A stretch of 16,071 bases of DNA from J134 sp964484045 (GTDB taxonomy: Bacteria > Pseudomonadota > Alphaproteobacteria > Sphingomonadales > Rhodothalassiaceae), in the NCBI GenBank assembly GCA_964484045.1, contig CAZAEP010000028.1, forward strand, positions 1 to 16,071. The letters run 5' to 3'. The notes beneath the pieces were generated by a model. It made no database searches. It worked only from the letters and a program-made list of their open reading frames with translations, and was not told where the DNA came from. A program made the position numbers and the translations under genes. Position 1 is the stretch's first letter, and each line of letters begins with the position of its first letter. Below, one piece after another: positions 7,536-15,334 of the stretch.

Positions 7536-8379
7536 CCCCCTGCCCCCGCTGCGCGAGGTGATCGCGCGCCACCGCCTGCGCGCCGACAGGCGGCTCGGGC
7601 AGAACTTCCTCCTCGACCTCAATCTCACGCGGCGCATCGCGCGGGCCGCAGCGCCACTCGATCAGGCCACCATCTACGAGGTCGGCCCCGGTCCCGGAGG
7701 CCTGACGCGCGCGCTGCTCGCCGAGGGAGCGCGGCATGTGGTGGCCGTCGAGCGCGATGCGCGGGCGATCCCCGCGCTCGAGGAGATCGCCGCCGCATTC
7801 CCCGGCCGGCTCAGCATCCTTCATGGCGATGCGCGCACGCTCGAGGAACGCGCGGTCCTGCCCGCCGGCCCGCTGAAGATCGTCGCCAATCTCCCGTACA
7901 ATGTCGGGACCGCGCTCTTCGTGCGCTGGATGCAGGGGGACTGGCCGCCCTTCTGGCAGTCGATGACGCTCATGTTCCAGCGCGAGGTCGCCGAGCGCGT
8001 CACCGCACGTCCCGGGGGCAAGGCCTATGGCCGGCTCGCCATTCTCGCGCAGTGGCGGGCGCGGGCGCACATCCTCTTCACCCTGCCCCCGAAGGCCTTC
8101 ACGCCGCCGCCCAAGGTCGAGTCCGCGGTGCTTCAGGTCACCCCCGCCGACCCCCTCGTTCCGGACCTCGATCCGCGCGCTCTGGAGAGGGTCGTAGAAG
8201 CTTCCTTCTCTCGCCGGCGCAAGATGTTACGATCAAGCCTTAAACAGTTGACGGAAGATCCGGGGGCACTTCTGCTATCCGCCGGAATCGACCCCACGGC
8301 GCGGGCCGAGACGATCGACCTTGCCGGCTTCTGCCGTCTCGCCCGCCAATGGCAGGCGCGGCGATCCCTCTCGCCGTGA
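7525..8379 (+). CDS. rsmA: 16S rRNA (A1518/A1519-N6)-dimethyltransferase RsmA/KsgA
   Basis: RsmA dimethylates two adjacent adenines in helix 45 of 16S rRNA using S-adenosylmethionine, a late checkpoint in 30S assembly; loss gives kasugamycin resistance in other bacteria. The 284-residue product has LGQNFLLD (24-31), the SAM motif YEVGPGPGGLT (51-61) and the catalytic NLPYN (122-126). The C-terminal helical domain includes the typical SFSRRRKMLRSSLK. Two adjacent ATGs, 7525 and 7528, are possible; either overlaps the end of pdxA, so translational coupling is likely. It is the last gene of the rightward run and meets gmk tail to tail with a single base between the stop codons. Confidence 0.96.
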   Translation: MMADPLPPLREVIARHRLRADRRLGQNFLLDLNLTRRIARAAAPLDQATIYEVGPGPGGLTRALLAEGARHVVAVERDARAIPALEEIAAAFPGRLSILHGDARTLEERAVLPAGPLKIVANLPYNVGTALFVRWMQGDWPPFWQSMTLMFQREVAERVTARPGGKAYGRLAILAQWRARAHILFTLPPKAFTPPPKVESAVLQVTPADPLVPDLDPRALERVVEASFSRRRKMLRSSLKQLTEDPGALLLSAGIDPTARAETIDLAGFCRLARQWQARRSLSP

Positions 8380-8380
8380 C

Positions 8381-9019
8381 CTATTCCTTCAGCAATCGTT
8401 CCGCCAGAGCGCGCACCGGCCCCTGCTTGTCGGCGTGAATGCGCTCGGCGGTGACAATCGCCTTCAGGTCCCGAAAGCAGCGGTCGAGATCGTCATTGAC
8501 GAGAACATAGTCGTAATCCGCCCAGTGGCGGATTTCCTCGCGCGCCCGCGACATGCGAAAGCGCACGGTGTCCTCGGAATCCTGCGCCCGGCGCTTGAGC
8601 CGATCCTCGAGCGCCTCAAGGCTCGGCGGCAGGATGAAGATCGAGACCACGCGCGCATCGGTGACCGCTCCCGCGATCTGCTCCGCGCCCTGCCAGTCGA
8701 TATCGAAGAGGACGTCGACCCCGGCGCGAAGCTTCTCCTCCACGGGCTCGCGCGGCGTGCCGTAGAGATGGCCGAAGACCTCGGCATGTTCGAGAAAGCC
8801 GCCGGTCTCGACCATGCGCTCGAACTGCTGCCGGGTGACGAAATAATAGTCCTGACCGTCGACCTCGCTCATGCGACGCGGACGCGTCGTCATCGAGATC
8901 GACATCCACAGCCGCTCACCTTCCTCGCGCCTGAGATGGTCGCACAGCGTCGACTTGCCCGCCCCGGAGGGCGAGGAGATGATGATGAGAAGACCTTTTC
9001 TTCCTGCTTGCTCGCTCAT
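8381..9019 (-). CDS. gmk: Guanylate kinase
   Basis: Guanylate kinase phosphorylates GMP (and dGMP) to the diphosphate using ATP in the cytosol. The 212-residue product has the P-loop SSPSGAGKST (15-24), then TTRPRR and the GMP-binding EVDGQDYYFV, followed by FLEHAEVFGHLYGTP and LFDIDWQGAEQI. All are diagnostic for the family. The ATG at 9017-9019 shares ATGA with the stop of the upstream yicC, a 4-base overlap typical of coupling. The open frame extends 31 codons further upstream, but that stretch lies within yicC and has no family match. yicC-gmk adjacency is widely conserved. Confidence 0.97.
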   Translation of the reverse strand: MSEQAGRKGLLIIISSPSGAGKSTLCDHLRREEGERLWMSISMTTRPRRMSEVDGQDYYFVTRQQFERMVETGGFLEHAEVFGHLYGTPREPVEEKLRAGVDVLFDIDWQGAEQIAGAVTDARVVSIFILPPSLEALEDRLKRRAQDSEDTVRFRMSRAREEIRHWADYDYVLVNDDLDRCFRDLKAIVTAERIHADKQGPVRALAERLLKE

Positions 9020-9900
9020 TCCACATTCTGCACTTGTTCGCGAAACTGATCGATCGCCGCCTTGAGCGCGAGACCGATCTGCGTCAGCTCGGTGTCCGAT
9101 GACTTCGAACACAAGGTGTTGGCTTCGCGGTTGAATTCCTGTGCCAGGAAATCCAGCCGCCGGCCCACCGGGCTGCCCCCCGCGATCAGCGACCGCGCCG
9201 CGGCGAGATGCGCCTTGAGGCGGTCGATCTCCTCGCGCACGTCGAGCTTGAGCGCGAGCAACGCGACTTCTTGCTCGAGCCGGCGCGGATCGATGCGATT
9301 CTTGTCGATGATCTCCGCGAGCCGCGCAGCGAGACGGTCGCGGATCGCCGGCAGCCGCGCGGCGGCAGCGCTCTCGGCGCGGATCACAAGCTCGGCGATC
9401 TGTTCGAGGGCACGGCCGAGCGCGTCCTCGAGCGCATCGCCTTCCCGTCCCCGCGCCGCGATGAGCGCGCCGAGCGCTGCATCGAAGGCATCGTGCAGCA
9501 CTGCTTCCAAGGCGGCGCGATCGTCCTTCCCGAGCGACCTTGATCCATTTTCGATGACACCGGGAAGGCGCATCAGACCGTCGAGCCGCGCGGGCGCGAT
9601 CTCGGACCGGTCCTTGAGCGCGCCGGCGAGTGCGACGAGACGGGCCAGGCGCGCCTCGTCGATCCTGAAATCATCCATCTGATCGCTTTCCTGAAGCGTC
9701 AGATTGACGAATACGGTGCCGCGATCGAGGCGGGTCGCGGCGTGCTTCCTGAGATGGATATCGAATCCGTCGAGAATCGCCGGCACCCGCACCCGCACGT
9801 CGAGCCCACGGCCATTGACGCTCTTGACCTCGAAGACGCCGCGCCAGCCGGCGTGCTCGACGTCCGCGCGGGCGAAAGCGGTCATGCTGTAAAGCGCCAT
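9016..9900 (-). CDS. yicC: YicC/YloC family endoribonuclease
   Basis: Members of this family are reported to be RNA endonucleases involved in RNA turnover. The 294-residue product begins MALYSMTAFARA, the normal YicC start. It has the N-terminal YicC domain (about 1-155, with EVKSVNGRGLDVRVRVP) and the C-terminal DUF1732 domain (about 210-294) ending in the hallmark EFNREANTLCSKSSD followed by an amphipathic helix. The start at 9900 is supported by AGAGGC six bases upstream. The open frame continues 55 codons further, across the promoter region and into the divergent gene, and is not coding. It is first in a two-gene unit with gmk. In several alphaproteobacteria it follows mltG directly; here an opposite-strand dehydrogenase separates them. 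Confidence 0.92.
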   Translation of the reverse strand: MALYSMTAFARADVEHAGWRGVFEVKSVNGRGLDVRVRVPAILDGFDIHLRKHAATRLDRGTVFVNLTLQESDQMDDFRIDEARLARLVALAGALKDRSEIAPARLDGLMRLPGVIENGSRSLGKDDRAALEAVLHDAFDAALGALIAARGREGDALEDALGRALEQIAELVIRAESAAAARLPAIRDRLAARLAEIIDKNRIDPRRLEQEVALLALKLDVREEIDRLKAHLAAARSLIAGGSPVGRRLDFLAQEFNREANTLCSKSSDTELTQIGLALKAAIDQFREQVQNVE

Positions 9901-9973
9901 GAATGCCTCTGTTTGCGGGCCACCGGCCTCGGGGAGGTGACAGGACCATCGCCGCGGGTTCAGGATGCGCGCG

Positions 9974-10002
9974 ACTATAGGGGCTCCCCCTTGAGCGATC
10001 AA
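9974..10002 (-). promoter_or_regulatory. Promoter for yicC-gmk
   Basis: Reading leftward, TTGATC (10002-9997) and TATAGT (9979-9974) are exactly 17 bases apart, with 4 and 5 of 6 consensus matches. Transcription would start near 9967, giving a leader of about 67 bases before the yicC ATG. AGGGG-CTC-CCCCT (9979-9991) forms a small palindrome across the spacer. The -35 is only 5 bases from the ribosome-binding site of the divergent dehydrogenase gene. Confidence 0.58.
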
Positions 10003-10018
10003 TTGCCAGGAAAGAACC

Positions 10019-10786
10019 GTGCGTGATCCCGCAACCATCCTGATCACCGGCGCTTCGAGCGGCATCGGCGAAGCGCTCGCCCGCCATTATGCCCGACCGG
10101 GTCGCTTTCTCGCGCTCTCGGGCCGCCATGCCGAGCGGCTCGAAGCCGTGGCCGATGCCTGCCGCACCACCGGCGCGGCGGTCGAGACGCGCGTCATCGA
10201 TGTCGGCGACGAGGAGGCGATGCGCGCGTGGATCGAAACGGTCGACGACCGGCACCCGCTCGATCTCGTTATCGCCAATGCCGGAATCGCGGTGTCGCCC
10301 GATCGCCTGACGCCGCTCGCAGACGCCACGCGGCGCACCTTCGCCGCCAATGTCTCGGGTGTCTTTCACACCGTCCATCCGGCGCTCGAGCGCATGAAGC
10401 GCCGCCGTCGCGGACAGATCGCCATCATGAGCTCCATCGCCGGCTACCGCGGGCTGCCGGCGGCGGCCCCCTACTCGGCGAGCAAGGTGGCGGTGAAGGC
10501 CTATGGCGAGGCGCTGCGCGGCGCCTATCGGGGACGGGTGGAGGTCTCGGTCATCTGCCCGGGATTCGTGGAAAGCCGCATGACGGCGAAGAACCGCTTC
10601 CCGATGCCGTTCCTGATGACCGGCGAGAAGGCGGCGCGCATCATTGCCCGCGGACTTGCGCGCAACAGGGGCGTGATCGCCTTTCCCTGGCCGCTGGTCC
10701 TGCTGATGCGCCTCCTCGTCTGCCTGCCGCAGCCGCTCAGCGATTGGGTTCTGCGTCACTCTCCGAAGAAGGACGAGCACGTTTGA
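10019..10786 (+). CDS. Short-chain dehydrogenase/reductase, substrate unknown
   Basis: This is an NAD(P)-dependent classical SDR of 255 residues. It has the Rossmann motif ITGASSGIG near the N-terminus, the structural IANAGIA, and the catalytic S139, Y152 and K156 (SSIAGYRG, then PYSASK), followed by CPGFVES. The cofactor and substrate cannot be read with confidence. A hydrophobic tail (FPWPLVLLMRLLVCLPQ, about 221-237) suggests membrane association or an acyl substrate. The start is GTG 10019, with AGGAAAG four bases upstream. It runs opposite to all its neighbours, between yicC and mltG, and its last 50 bases overlap the end of mltG. The fatty-acid genes nearby make a role in lipid metabolism plausible but unproven; it is not a second FabG by overall sequence. 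Confidence 0.9.
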   Translation: MRDPATILITGASSGIGEALARHYARPGRFLALSGRHAERLEAVADACRTTGAAVETRVIDVGDEEAMRAWIETVDDRHPLDLVIANAGIAVSPDRLTPLADATRRTFAANVSGVFHTVHPALERMKRRRRGQIAIMSSIAGYRGLPAAAPYSASKVAVKAYGEALRGAYRGRVEVSVICPGFVESRMTAKNRFPMPFLMTGEKAARIIARGLARNRGVIAFPWPLVLLMRLLVCLPQPLSDWVLRHSPKKDEHV

Positions 10787-11750
10787 GCCGCAGGCGCCGC
10801 CACGCCGCGACATTGCGATTGTGCTCGGCCAGCGTCCTGGCGAAGACATGCCCGCCCGAGCCGTCGGCGACGAAATAGAGAAAATCGGCGTCCGCGGGGT
10901 GCAGCACGGCCGCGATCGACGCCCGCCCCGGATTGGAAATCGGCGCCGGCGGCAGCCCGACGAGGCGATAGGTGTTGAAGGGGTTGTCGCCCGCAAGCTC
11001 GCTCTTGCGGATCGGGCGCCCCAGGGGCGTGCCGCCGCTCACGCCATAGATCACCGTGGGATCGGACTGAAGCGGCATGCCGCGTGCGAGACGGTTGAGG
11101 AAGACGCGGGCGATCAGCGGGCGCTCTTCATCGCGCGCCGTTTCCTTCTCGACGATGGAGGCGAGAATGATCGCCTCGTCGCTCGTGTGCAGCGGCAGAT
11201 CGGCGGCGCGCTTCGGCCAAAGCTCGGCGATGAGAGTCGTCTGCGCCTCCGCCATGCGCCGGATGAGCGCCGCGCGGCTTTCCCCATAGGTGAAATAATA
11301 GGTCTCGGGCAGGAGCGTCCCCTCGGGCGGCACCGGACCGACATGCCCTTCCAGCCCCTCCGTCGCCTCGAGGAGGGCCACGATCTGTGCACTCGTCAGC
11401 CCCTCGGGAATCGTCACCCGACGCAGAACGGGCTCGCCCCTTCGCAGCACCTTGATGAGAGTCGTCACGCTGGCATGGGCGGGAATGCGGAACTCGCCGG
11501 CGCGCAGCTCCCGGTCGGCGCCGGACAGGCGGGCCGCAAGGCGGAAGAGCCGCGGATCCGCAAGGGCGCCGATCCCGTCGAGCTTGCGCGCGATGGCGGC
11601 GGGCCCGTCCCCGCGCTCGATGATCACGGTCCGTGATTCCGCCAGCGGACCGGGAGCGGTCAGGAGATGGTGGACAAGCCCGCCCACCACGGCCAGGGCG
11701 GCAACGAGGACCAGGATCGGACCGAGGAGGAATCCGCACCGGCCGCTCAT
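10737..11750 (-). CDS. mltG: Endolytic murein transglycosylase MltG
   Basis: MltG is an inner-membrane lytic transglycosylase that cuts nascent peptidoglycan strands and so sets glycan length. The 337-residue product has an N-terminal membrane helix (about 6-30, FLLGPILVLVAALAVVGGLV), a LysM-like region (about 40-110) and the YceG catalytic domain (TIPEGLTSAQI, LLPETYYF, ILASIVEKET, then PLQSDPTVIYGV). The catalytic glutamate is E201, matching E218 in E. coli. Length is typical. It starts 24 bases after the fabF stop, with only a weak GCGAGG directly before the ATG, so it probably depends on the fab operon transcript. The tail (RARPSSESDAEPNR) is encoded inside the overlap with the opposite-strand dehydrogenase. 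Confidence 0.95.
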   Translation of the reverse strand: MSGRCGFLLGPILVLVAALAVVGGLVHHLLTAPGPLAESRTVIIERGDGPAAIARKLDGIGALADPRLFRLAARLSGADRELRAGEFRIPAHASVTTLIKVLRRGEPVLRRVTIPEGLTSAQIVALLEATEGLEGHVGPVPPEGTLLPETYYFTYGESRAALIRRMAEAQTTLIAELWPKRAADLPLHTSDEAIILASIVEKETARDEERPLIARVFLNRLARGMPLQSDPTVIYGVSGGTPLGRPIRKSELAGDNPFNTYRLVGLPPAPISNPGRASIAAVLHPADADFLYFVADGSGGHVFARTLAEHNRNVAAWRRLRLKRARPSSESDAEPNR

Positions 11751-11774
11751 CCTCGCCCCCGGACGCGGTGTGGA

Positions 11775-13043
11775 TCAGCCGCTATATTCCCGGAAAATGA
11801 CCGAGGCATTGGTGCCTCCGAAACCGAAGGAATTCGACAGGGCGGTGCGGATCGGACGCTCGCGCGCCTGTTGCGGAACGAGATCGACGCCTTCCGCGCC
11901 CGGACAGGGTGTCTCGAGATTGAGCGTCGGCGGCGCCACGTCGTCGCGCATGGCGAGAAGACAGAAGATCGCCTCGACCGCGCCCGCCGCGCCCAGAAGG
12001 TGCCCGATCGAGGACTTGGTCGAGGACATCGAAACATGACCGATGGCCTCGCCGAACAGACGCTTGACCGCACCGAGCTCGATCTCGTCACCGAGCGGTG
12101 TCGACGTGCCGTGGGCATTGACATAGTCGATGTCCGACGGGCTCAGCCCCGCACGCTTGAGAGCCGCGCGCATGGAACGGAAGGCCCCGTCGCCTTCCGG
12201 CGAGGGGGCGGTGACATGGTAGGCGTCGCCGGACATGCCGTAGCCGATGACCTCGCCGTAAATCTTCGCCCCGCGACGTTTCGCATGCTCAAGCTCCTCG
12301 AGCACGAGAATGCCGGCGCCCTCGCCGATGACGAAGCCGTCGCGCGCTTCGTCCCAAGGGCGCGATGCCCGCTCGGGCGCATCGTTGAACTGCGTGGACA
12401 ACGCCTTCGCCTGACTGAATCCGGCGACACCGATGGGACAGATCGCCGCCTCCGCGCCACCGGCGACCATGACATCGGCATCGTCGAGCATGATGATGCG
12501 GGCGGCGTCGCCGATCGCGTGCGCGCCGGTCGAGCAGGCCGTCACCACCGCGTGATTGGGGCCGCGAAACCGGTAGCGGATCGAGACGTGCCCCGAGACC
12601 AGATTGATCAGGCGTCCGGGGATGAAATGCGGCGACACCCGCCGCGGCCCCCGTTCGTGAAGCAGCACCGCCGCGTCGGCAATGCCGGGCAGGCCGCCGA
12701 TGCCCGAACCGATCATGACGCCGGTGCGCTCGCTTTCCGCGTCATCGAGCTCGGTCCAGCCGGCATCCTCGACGGCTTGCTTAGCCGCGGCGATGCCGTA
12801 AAGGATGAAGTCGTCGACGCGCCGCCGTTCCTTGGGCGCCATGTACCTGTCGGCGCAGAAGGTGCCATTGCTGCCGTCGCCGAGCGGCACCTCGCAGGCC
12901 ACCTGCGCCGGCCAGCCGGAAGCGTCGAAACGCGTGATGGGACCCGCTCCGGATTTCCCCGCGATCAGCCGCGACCAGCTTTCCTCGACCCCGTCCGCCA
13001 ACGGAGTGACCATCCCGAGTCCCGTCACAACCACTCGTCTCAT
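11775..13043 (-). CDS. fabF: 3-oxoacyl-ACP synthase II (KAS II)
   Basis: FabF condenses malonyl-ACP with acyl-ACP to extend fatty acids, and in E. coli carries the thermally controlled step to cis-vaccenate. The 422-residue product begins RRVVVTGLGMVTPL and has the Cys-His-His triad: C170 in TACSTGAHAIG, H311 in NAHGTSTPLGD and H348 in SIGHLLGAAGAVE. Length is slightly above the usual ~413. The ATG at 13043 is preceded by AGGGGGA at about seven bases. It follows acpP by 118 bases that contain a terminator-like hairpin, so its expression is probably a fraction of acpP expression. It is the usual fourth gene of the fabD-fabG-acpP-fabF cluster. Confidence 0.97.
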   Translation of the reverse strand: MRRVVVTGLGMVTPLADGVEESWSRLIAGKSGAGPITRFDASGWPAQVACEVPLGDGSNGTFCADRYMAPKERRRVDDFILYGIAAAKQAVEDAGWTELDDAESERTGVMIGSGIGGLPGIADAAVLLHERGPRRVSPHFIPGRLINLVSGHVSIRYRFRGPNHAVVTACSTGAHAIGDAARIIMLDDADVMVAGGAEAAICPIGVAGFSQAKALSTQFNDAPERASRPWDEARDGFVIGEGAGILVLEELEHAKRRGAKIYGEVIGYGMSGDAYHVTAPSPEGDGAFRSMRAALKRAGLSPSDIDYVNAHGTSTPLGDEIELGAVKRLFGEAIGHVSMSSTKSSIGHLLGAAGAVEAIFCLLAMRDDVAPPTLNLETPCPGAEGVDLVPQQARERPIRTALSNSFGFGGTNASVIFREYSG

Positions 13044-13083
13044 CGCAGCGTCCCCCTGCAGAAACCCTTTCGTGCCTCAGGGC

Positions 13084-13126
13084 AAAAACTTACGGCGACG
13101 GGGGCATGATGCAAGCCCGTCGCCGT
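13084..13126 (-). terminator. Intrinsic terminator or attenuator between acpP and fabF
   Basis: The arms ACGGCGACGGG (13092-13102) and CCCGTCGCCGT (13116-13126) pair perfectly over 11 bases around a 13-base loop that holds the small palindrome GCATGATGC. Reading leftward the stem is followed by AAG and then five T (13088-13084), the classical Rho-independent layout. It lies 35 bases after the acpP stop. Because fabF and mltG follow on the same strand without an evident promoter, partial read-through is the likely mode. Confidence 0.8.
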
Positions 13127-13161
13127 TCTATGCCAAGAAATGGTCGGCGGATGCCGCGCCC

Positions 13162-13395
13162 TTAGCTGTTCTGATCGATATAGTCGATCGCGTCGCGCAC
13201 GGTCTGGATCTTTTCCGCCGCATCGTCCGGAATCTCGATGCCGAATTCCTCCTCGAACGCCATCACGAGTTCGACCGTGTCCAGGCTGTCCGCGCCCAGA
13301 TCGTCGATGAAGCTCGCATTCTCGGTTACCTTGGCCTCGTCGACACCCAAATGCTCGACGACGATCTTCTTCACGCGTTCGGCAGTATCGCTCAT
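13162..13395 (-). CDS. acpP: Acyl carrier protein
   Basis: ACP carries growing acyl chains on a 4'-phosphopantetheine arm and donates them to fatty-acid, phospholipid and lipid A synthesis. The 77-residue product is acidic and of normal size. The modified serine is S37 in the invariant DSLD context (DLGADSLDTVELVMAFEEEF). The start at 13395 gives MSDTAERVKKIV and has AGGAAG six bases upstream. ATG 13401 would leave no spacing, and 13431 would add 12 atypical residues. The 207 bases back to fabG (13396-13602) contain no gene. I see only short palindromes there, such as ATC(C)CGCG-TTC-CGCGAT around 13559-13575, and no convincing promoter, although acpP often has its own. Confidence 0.97.
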   Translation of the reverse strand: MSDTAERVKKIVVEHLGVDEAKVTENASFIDDLGADSLDTVELVMAFEEEFGIEIPDDAAEKIQTVRDAIDYIDQNS

Positions 13396-13602
13396 TCCCA
13401 TCTTCCTTGTGCTGTGGGTTCGATCCTTCACTCATCGGCATGGGGCCGCAACAGGACTCCCGGACACCGAAATCTTCGCCTTTTTCAACCGGCCTGCCCT
13501 TCACGAGCGGCTCGGCTCTATCACAGTTGCTCCGCTTTTGAAAGTCGCGAGATGACCCATCCCGCGTTCCGCGATCATCCTCTCATGGCAGCCGTGGCCG
13601 GA

Positions 13603-14340
13603 TCACATCATCGCCATCCCGCCGTTCACATGCAAGGTATGCCCGGTGACATAGCCGGCCTCGTCGCTGGCAAGATAAACGACGGCCGCCGCCACGTCAT
13701 CACCCGACCCCAGACGCCCGGCGGGAATGGCCGCCTTCAGACGCTCCTGCCGGGCGGCGCCCAATTCCTCCGTCATCGGCGAGGCGATGAAACCGGGGGC
13801 GACGCAATTGACGGTGATGCCGCGCGAGGCGACCTCCTGGGCCAGCGACTTCGAAAAGCCGATCATCCCGGCCTTCGAGGCGGCATAGTTGGTCTGCCCC
13901 GGATTGCCCGTGACGCCGACCACCGAGGTGATCGAGATGATGCGCCCGAAACGGGCCTTCATCATGCCGCGCAACACCGCCCGCGAGAGGCGGAATACCG
14001 ATTCGAGATTGACCTTGAGCACCTGCTCCCAGTCTTCGTCCTTCATCCGCAGGAGAAGCTGATCGCGGGTCACGCCGGCATTGTTGACGAGAATGTCGAG
14101 ACCGCCCATGGCCGCGCTCGCGGCTCCCGGCAGCGCCTCGACGCTTTCGCGGTCGGCGAGATTCGCCGGCACCACATGCGCCCGCTCGCCCAGGGCCCCG
14201 GCAAGCTCCGACAGAGCCGCCTCGCGGGTGCCGGAAAGCGCGACATGAGCGCCCGCACGATGAAGCGCGGTGGCGATGGCGCGGCCGATGCCGCCGGAAG
14301 CACCGGTGATGAGCGCACGCCGTCCTGCGAGACTGAACAT
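13603..14340 (-). CDS. fabG: 3-oxoacyl-ACP reductase
   Basis: FabG reduces 3-oxoacyl-ACP with NADPH, the first reduction of each elongation cycle; it is a cytosolic tetramer. The 245-residue product has ITGASGGIG (11-19), VNNAGVTRD, and the catalytic S139, Y152 and K156 (SITSVVG, then NYAASKAG). It continues VNCVAPGFIASPMTEEL and ends in GHTLHVNGGMAMM, which is the FabG tail rather than a generic SDR tail. The ATG at 14340 has GGGAGAGAGG just upstream. The open frame continues further back into fabD but is not coding there. It starts 22 bases after the fabD stop. Confidence 0.97.
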   Translation of the reverse strand: MFSLAGRRALITGASGGIGRAIATALHRAGAHVALSGTREAALSELAGALGERAHVVPANLADRESVEALPGAASAAMGGLDILVNNAGVTRDQLLLRMKDEDWEQVLKVNLESVFRLSRAVLRGMMKARFGRIISITSVVGVTGNPGQTNYAASKAGMIGFSKSLAQEVASRGITVNCVAPGFIASPMTEELGAARQERLKAAIPAGRLGSGDDVAAAVVYLASDEAGYVTGHTLHVNGGMAMM

Positions 14341-14362
14341 CTGACCTCTCTCCCTTTGTCTC

Positions 14363-15307
14363 CTACTGCAAGGCCGCGACGAAGGCCTCGAGATCGGCCG
14401 GCGTCTCCACCGAGGCCACCGCGAGGTCGGGATCGATGCGTCGCACGAGCCCCGCCAGCACCTTGCCGGCGCCGATCTCGGTTGCCGAATCGATTCCGAG
14501 CGCGGCAAAACCGAGGACGCTTTCGCGCCAGCGCACGCGCGCCGTCACCTGTTCGACAAGCAGCCGGCGGATGGCCTCGGGCTGCGTTTCGGGCCGGGCG
14601 CTGACATTGCTGATCACCGGCACCGCCGGCGCCGCCATCGCCGCTTCGGCAAGCGCTGCACGCATCTCCTCGGCCGCCGGCTTCATCAGCGCGCAATGGA
14701 AGGGGGCCGACACCGGCAGTTGCATGGCGCGCCGGGCGCCGTGCTCCCGGGCGATCGCAATCGCCCGCTCGACGGCCGCCGCATGTCCCGAGACGACGAT
14801 CTGACCGGGCGCATTGTCATTGGCTGCGGCGCAGACGAAATCCCCGCCGGCGGCGTCCTGCGCAATCTCCTCCACGGTCTCGATATCGAGGCCCAGAATG
14901 GCCGCCATCGCCCCTTCGCCGACGGGCACCGCTCGCTGCATGGCGAGCCCCCGGCGCTTGAGCAAGCGTGCGGTGTCGGCAAGCGACAGCGCGCCGGCGG
15001 CGCAGAGCGCCGAATACTCGCCCAGCGAATGCCCCGCGACATGGCTCGCGAGCGCCTCGATCGTCCGGCCGTCCGCGGCGAGCGTGCGCATGACCGCGAG
15101 CGAAACCGCCATCAACGCGGGCTGCGCATTCTCGGTCAGGCGCAGCGTCTCGTCGGGCCCTTCGAACATCAGCCGCGAGAGATTCTGCGACAGGGCGTCG
15201 TCGACCTCCTCGAAGACCTCGCGCGCCGGCGCGAAGGCCTCGGCCAGCGCCCGGCCCATGCCGACCTTCTGACTGCCCTGCCCGGGAAAGACGAGCGCCC
15301 GGCTCAT
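14363..15307 (-). CDS. fabD: Malonyl-CoA:ACP transacylase
   Basis: FabD moves malonyl from CoA to ACP to supply the elongation cycle. The 314-residue product has the oxyanion glutamine Q10 in FPGQGSQ, the nucleophile S94 in GHSLGEYSAL, R119 (ligand of the malonyl carboxylate) and H204 in SAPFHCALM. All four match the E. coli Q11-S92-R117-H201 set in order and spacing. The ATG at 15307 has GGAGG six bases upstream. It is the first gene of the leftward fab operon and is divergent from rpsF, a common alphaproteobacterial arrangement. Confidence 0.97.
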   Translation of the reverse strand: MSRALVFPGQGSQKVGMGRALAEAFAPAREVFEEVDDALSQNLSRLMFEGPDETLRLTENAQPALMAVSLAVMRTLAADGRTIEALASHVAGHSLGEYSALCAAGALSLADTARLLKRRGLAMQRAVPVGEGAMAAILGLDIETVEEIAQDAAGGDFVCAAANDNAPGQIVVSGHAAAVERAIAIAREHGARRAMQLPVSAPFHCALMKPAAEEMRAALAEAAMAAPAVPVISNVSARPETQPEAIRRLLVEQVTARVRWRESVLGFAALGIDSATEIGAGKVLAGLVRRIDPDLAVASVETPADLEAFVAALQ

Positions 15308-15334
15308 ATCATCCTCCAGCGTGGTGACCGCAAC

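Noticed and set aside
6258..7637. A 459-codon minus-strand frame opposite surA and pdxA
   Set aside because: It is a low-complexity, arginine- and glycine-rich translation typical of GC-rich shadows, and the genes on the plus strand are unambiguous.
9019..9112. An N-terminal extension of gmk to 9112
   Set aside because: The extra 31 residues lie inside yicC and lack family character. The ATGA overlap start at 9019 gives the normal guanylate kinase N-terminus.
9900..10065. An N-terminal extension of yicC to 10065
   Set aside because: It would cross the promoter and the divergent gene start. MALYSMTAF at 9900 is the conserved family start and has a ribosome-binding site.
9671..10996. A 441-codon minus-strand frame across the dehydrogenase gene
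   Set aside because: It is incompatible with yicC and mltG on the same strand, and its composition is that of an antisense shadow. The dehydrogenase has a full set of catalytic residues.
13396..13602. A promoter for acpP in the fabG-acpP gap
   Set aside because: I looked for -35/-10 pairs on the minus strand; the best (GATAGA with poor upstream boxes) does not stand out from chance.
11667..14604. Long plus-strand frames (480 and 599 codons) opposite fabF, acpP and fabG
   Set aside because: They are shadows of the fab genes, spanning several real genes and their intergenic gaps; no domains are visible.
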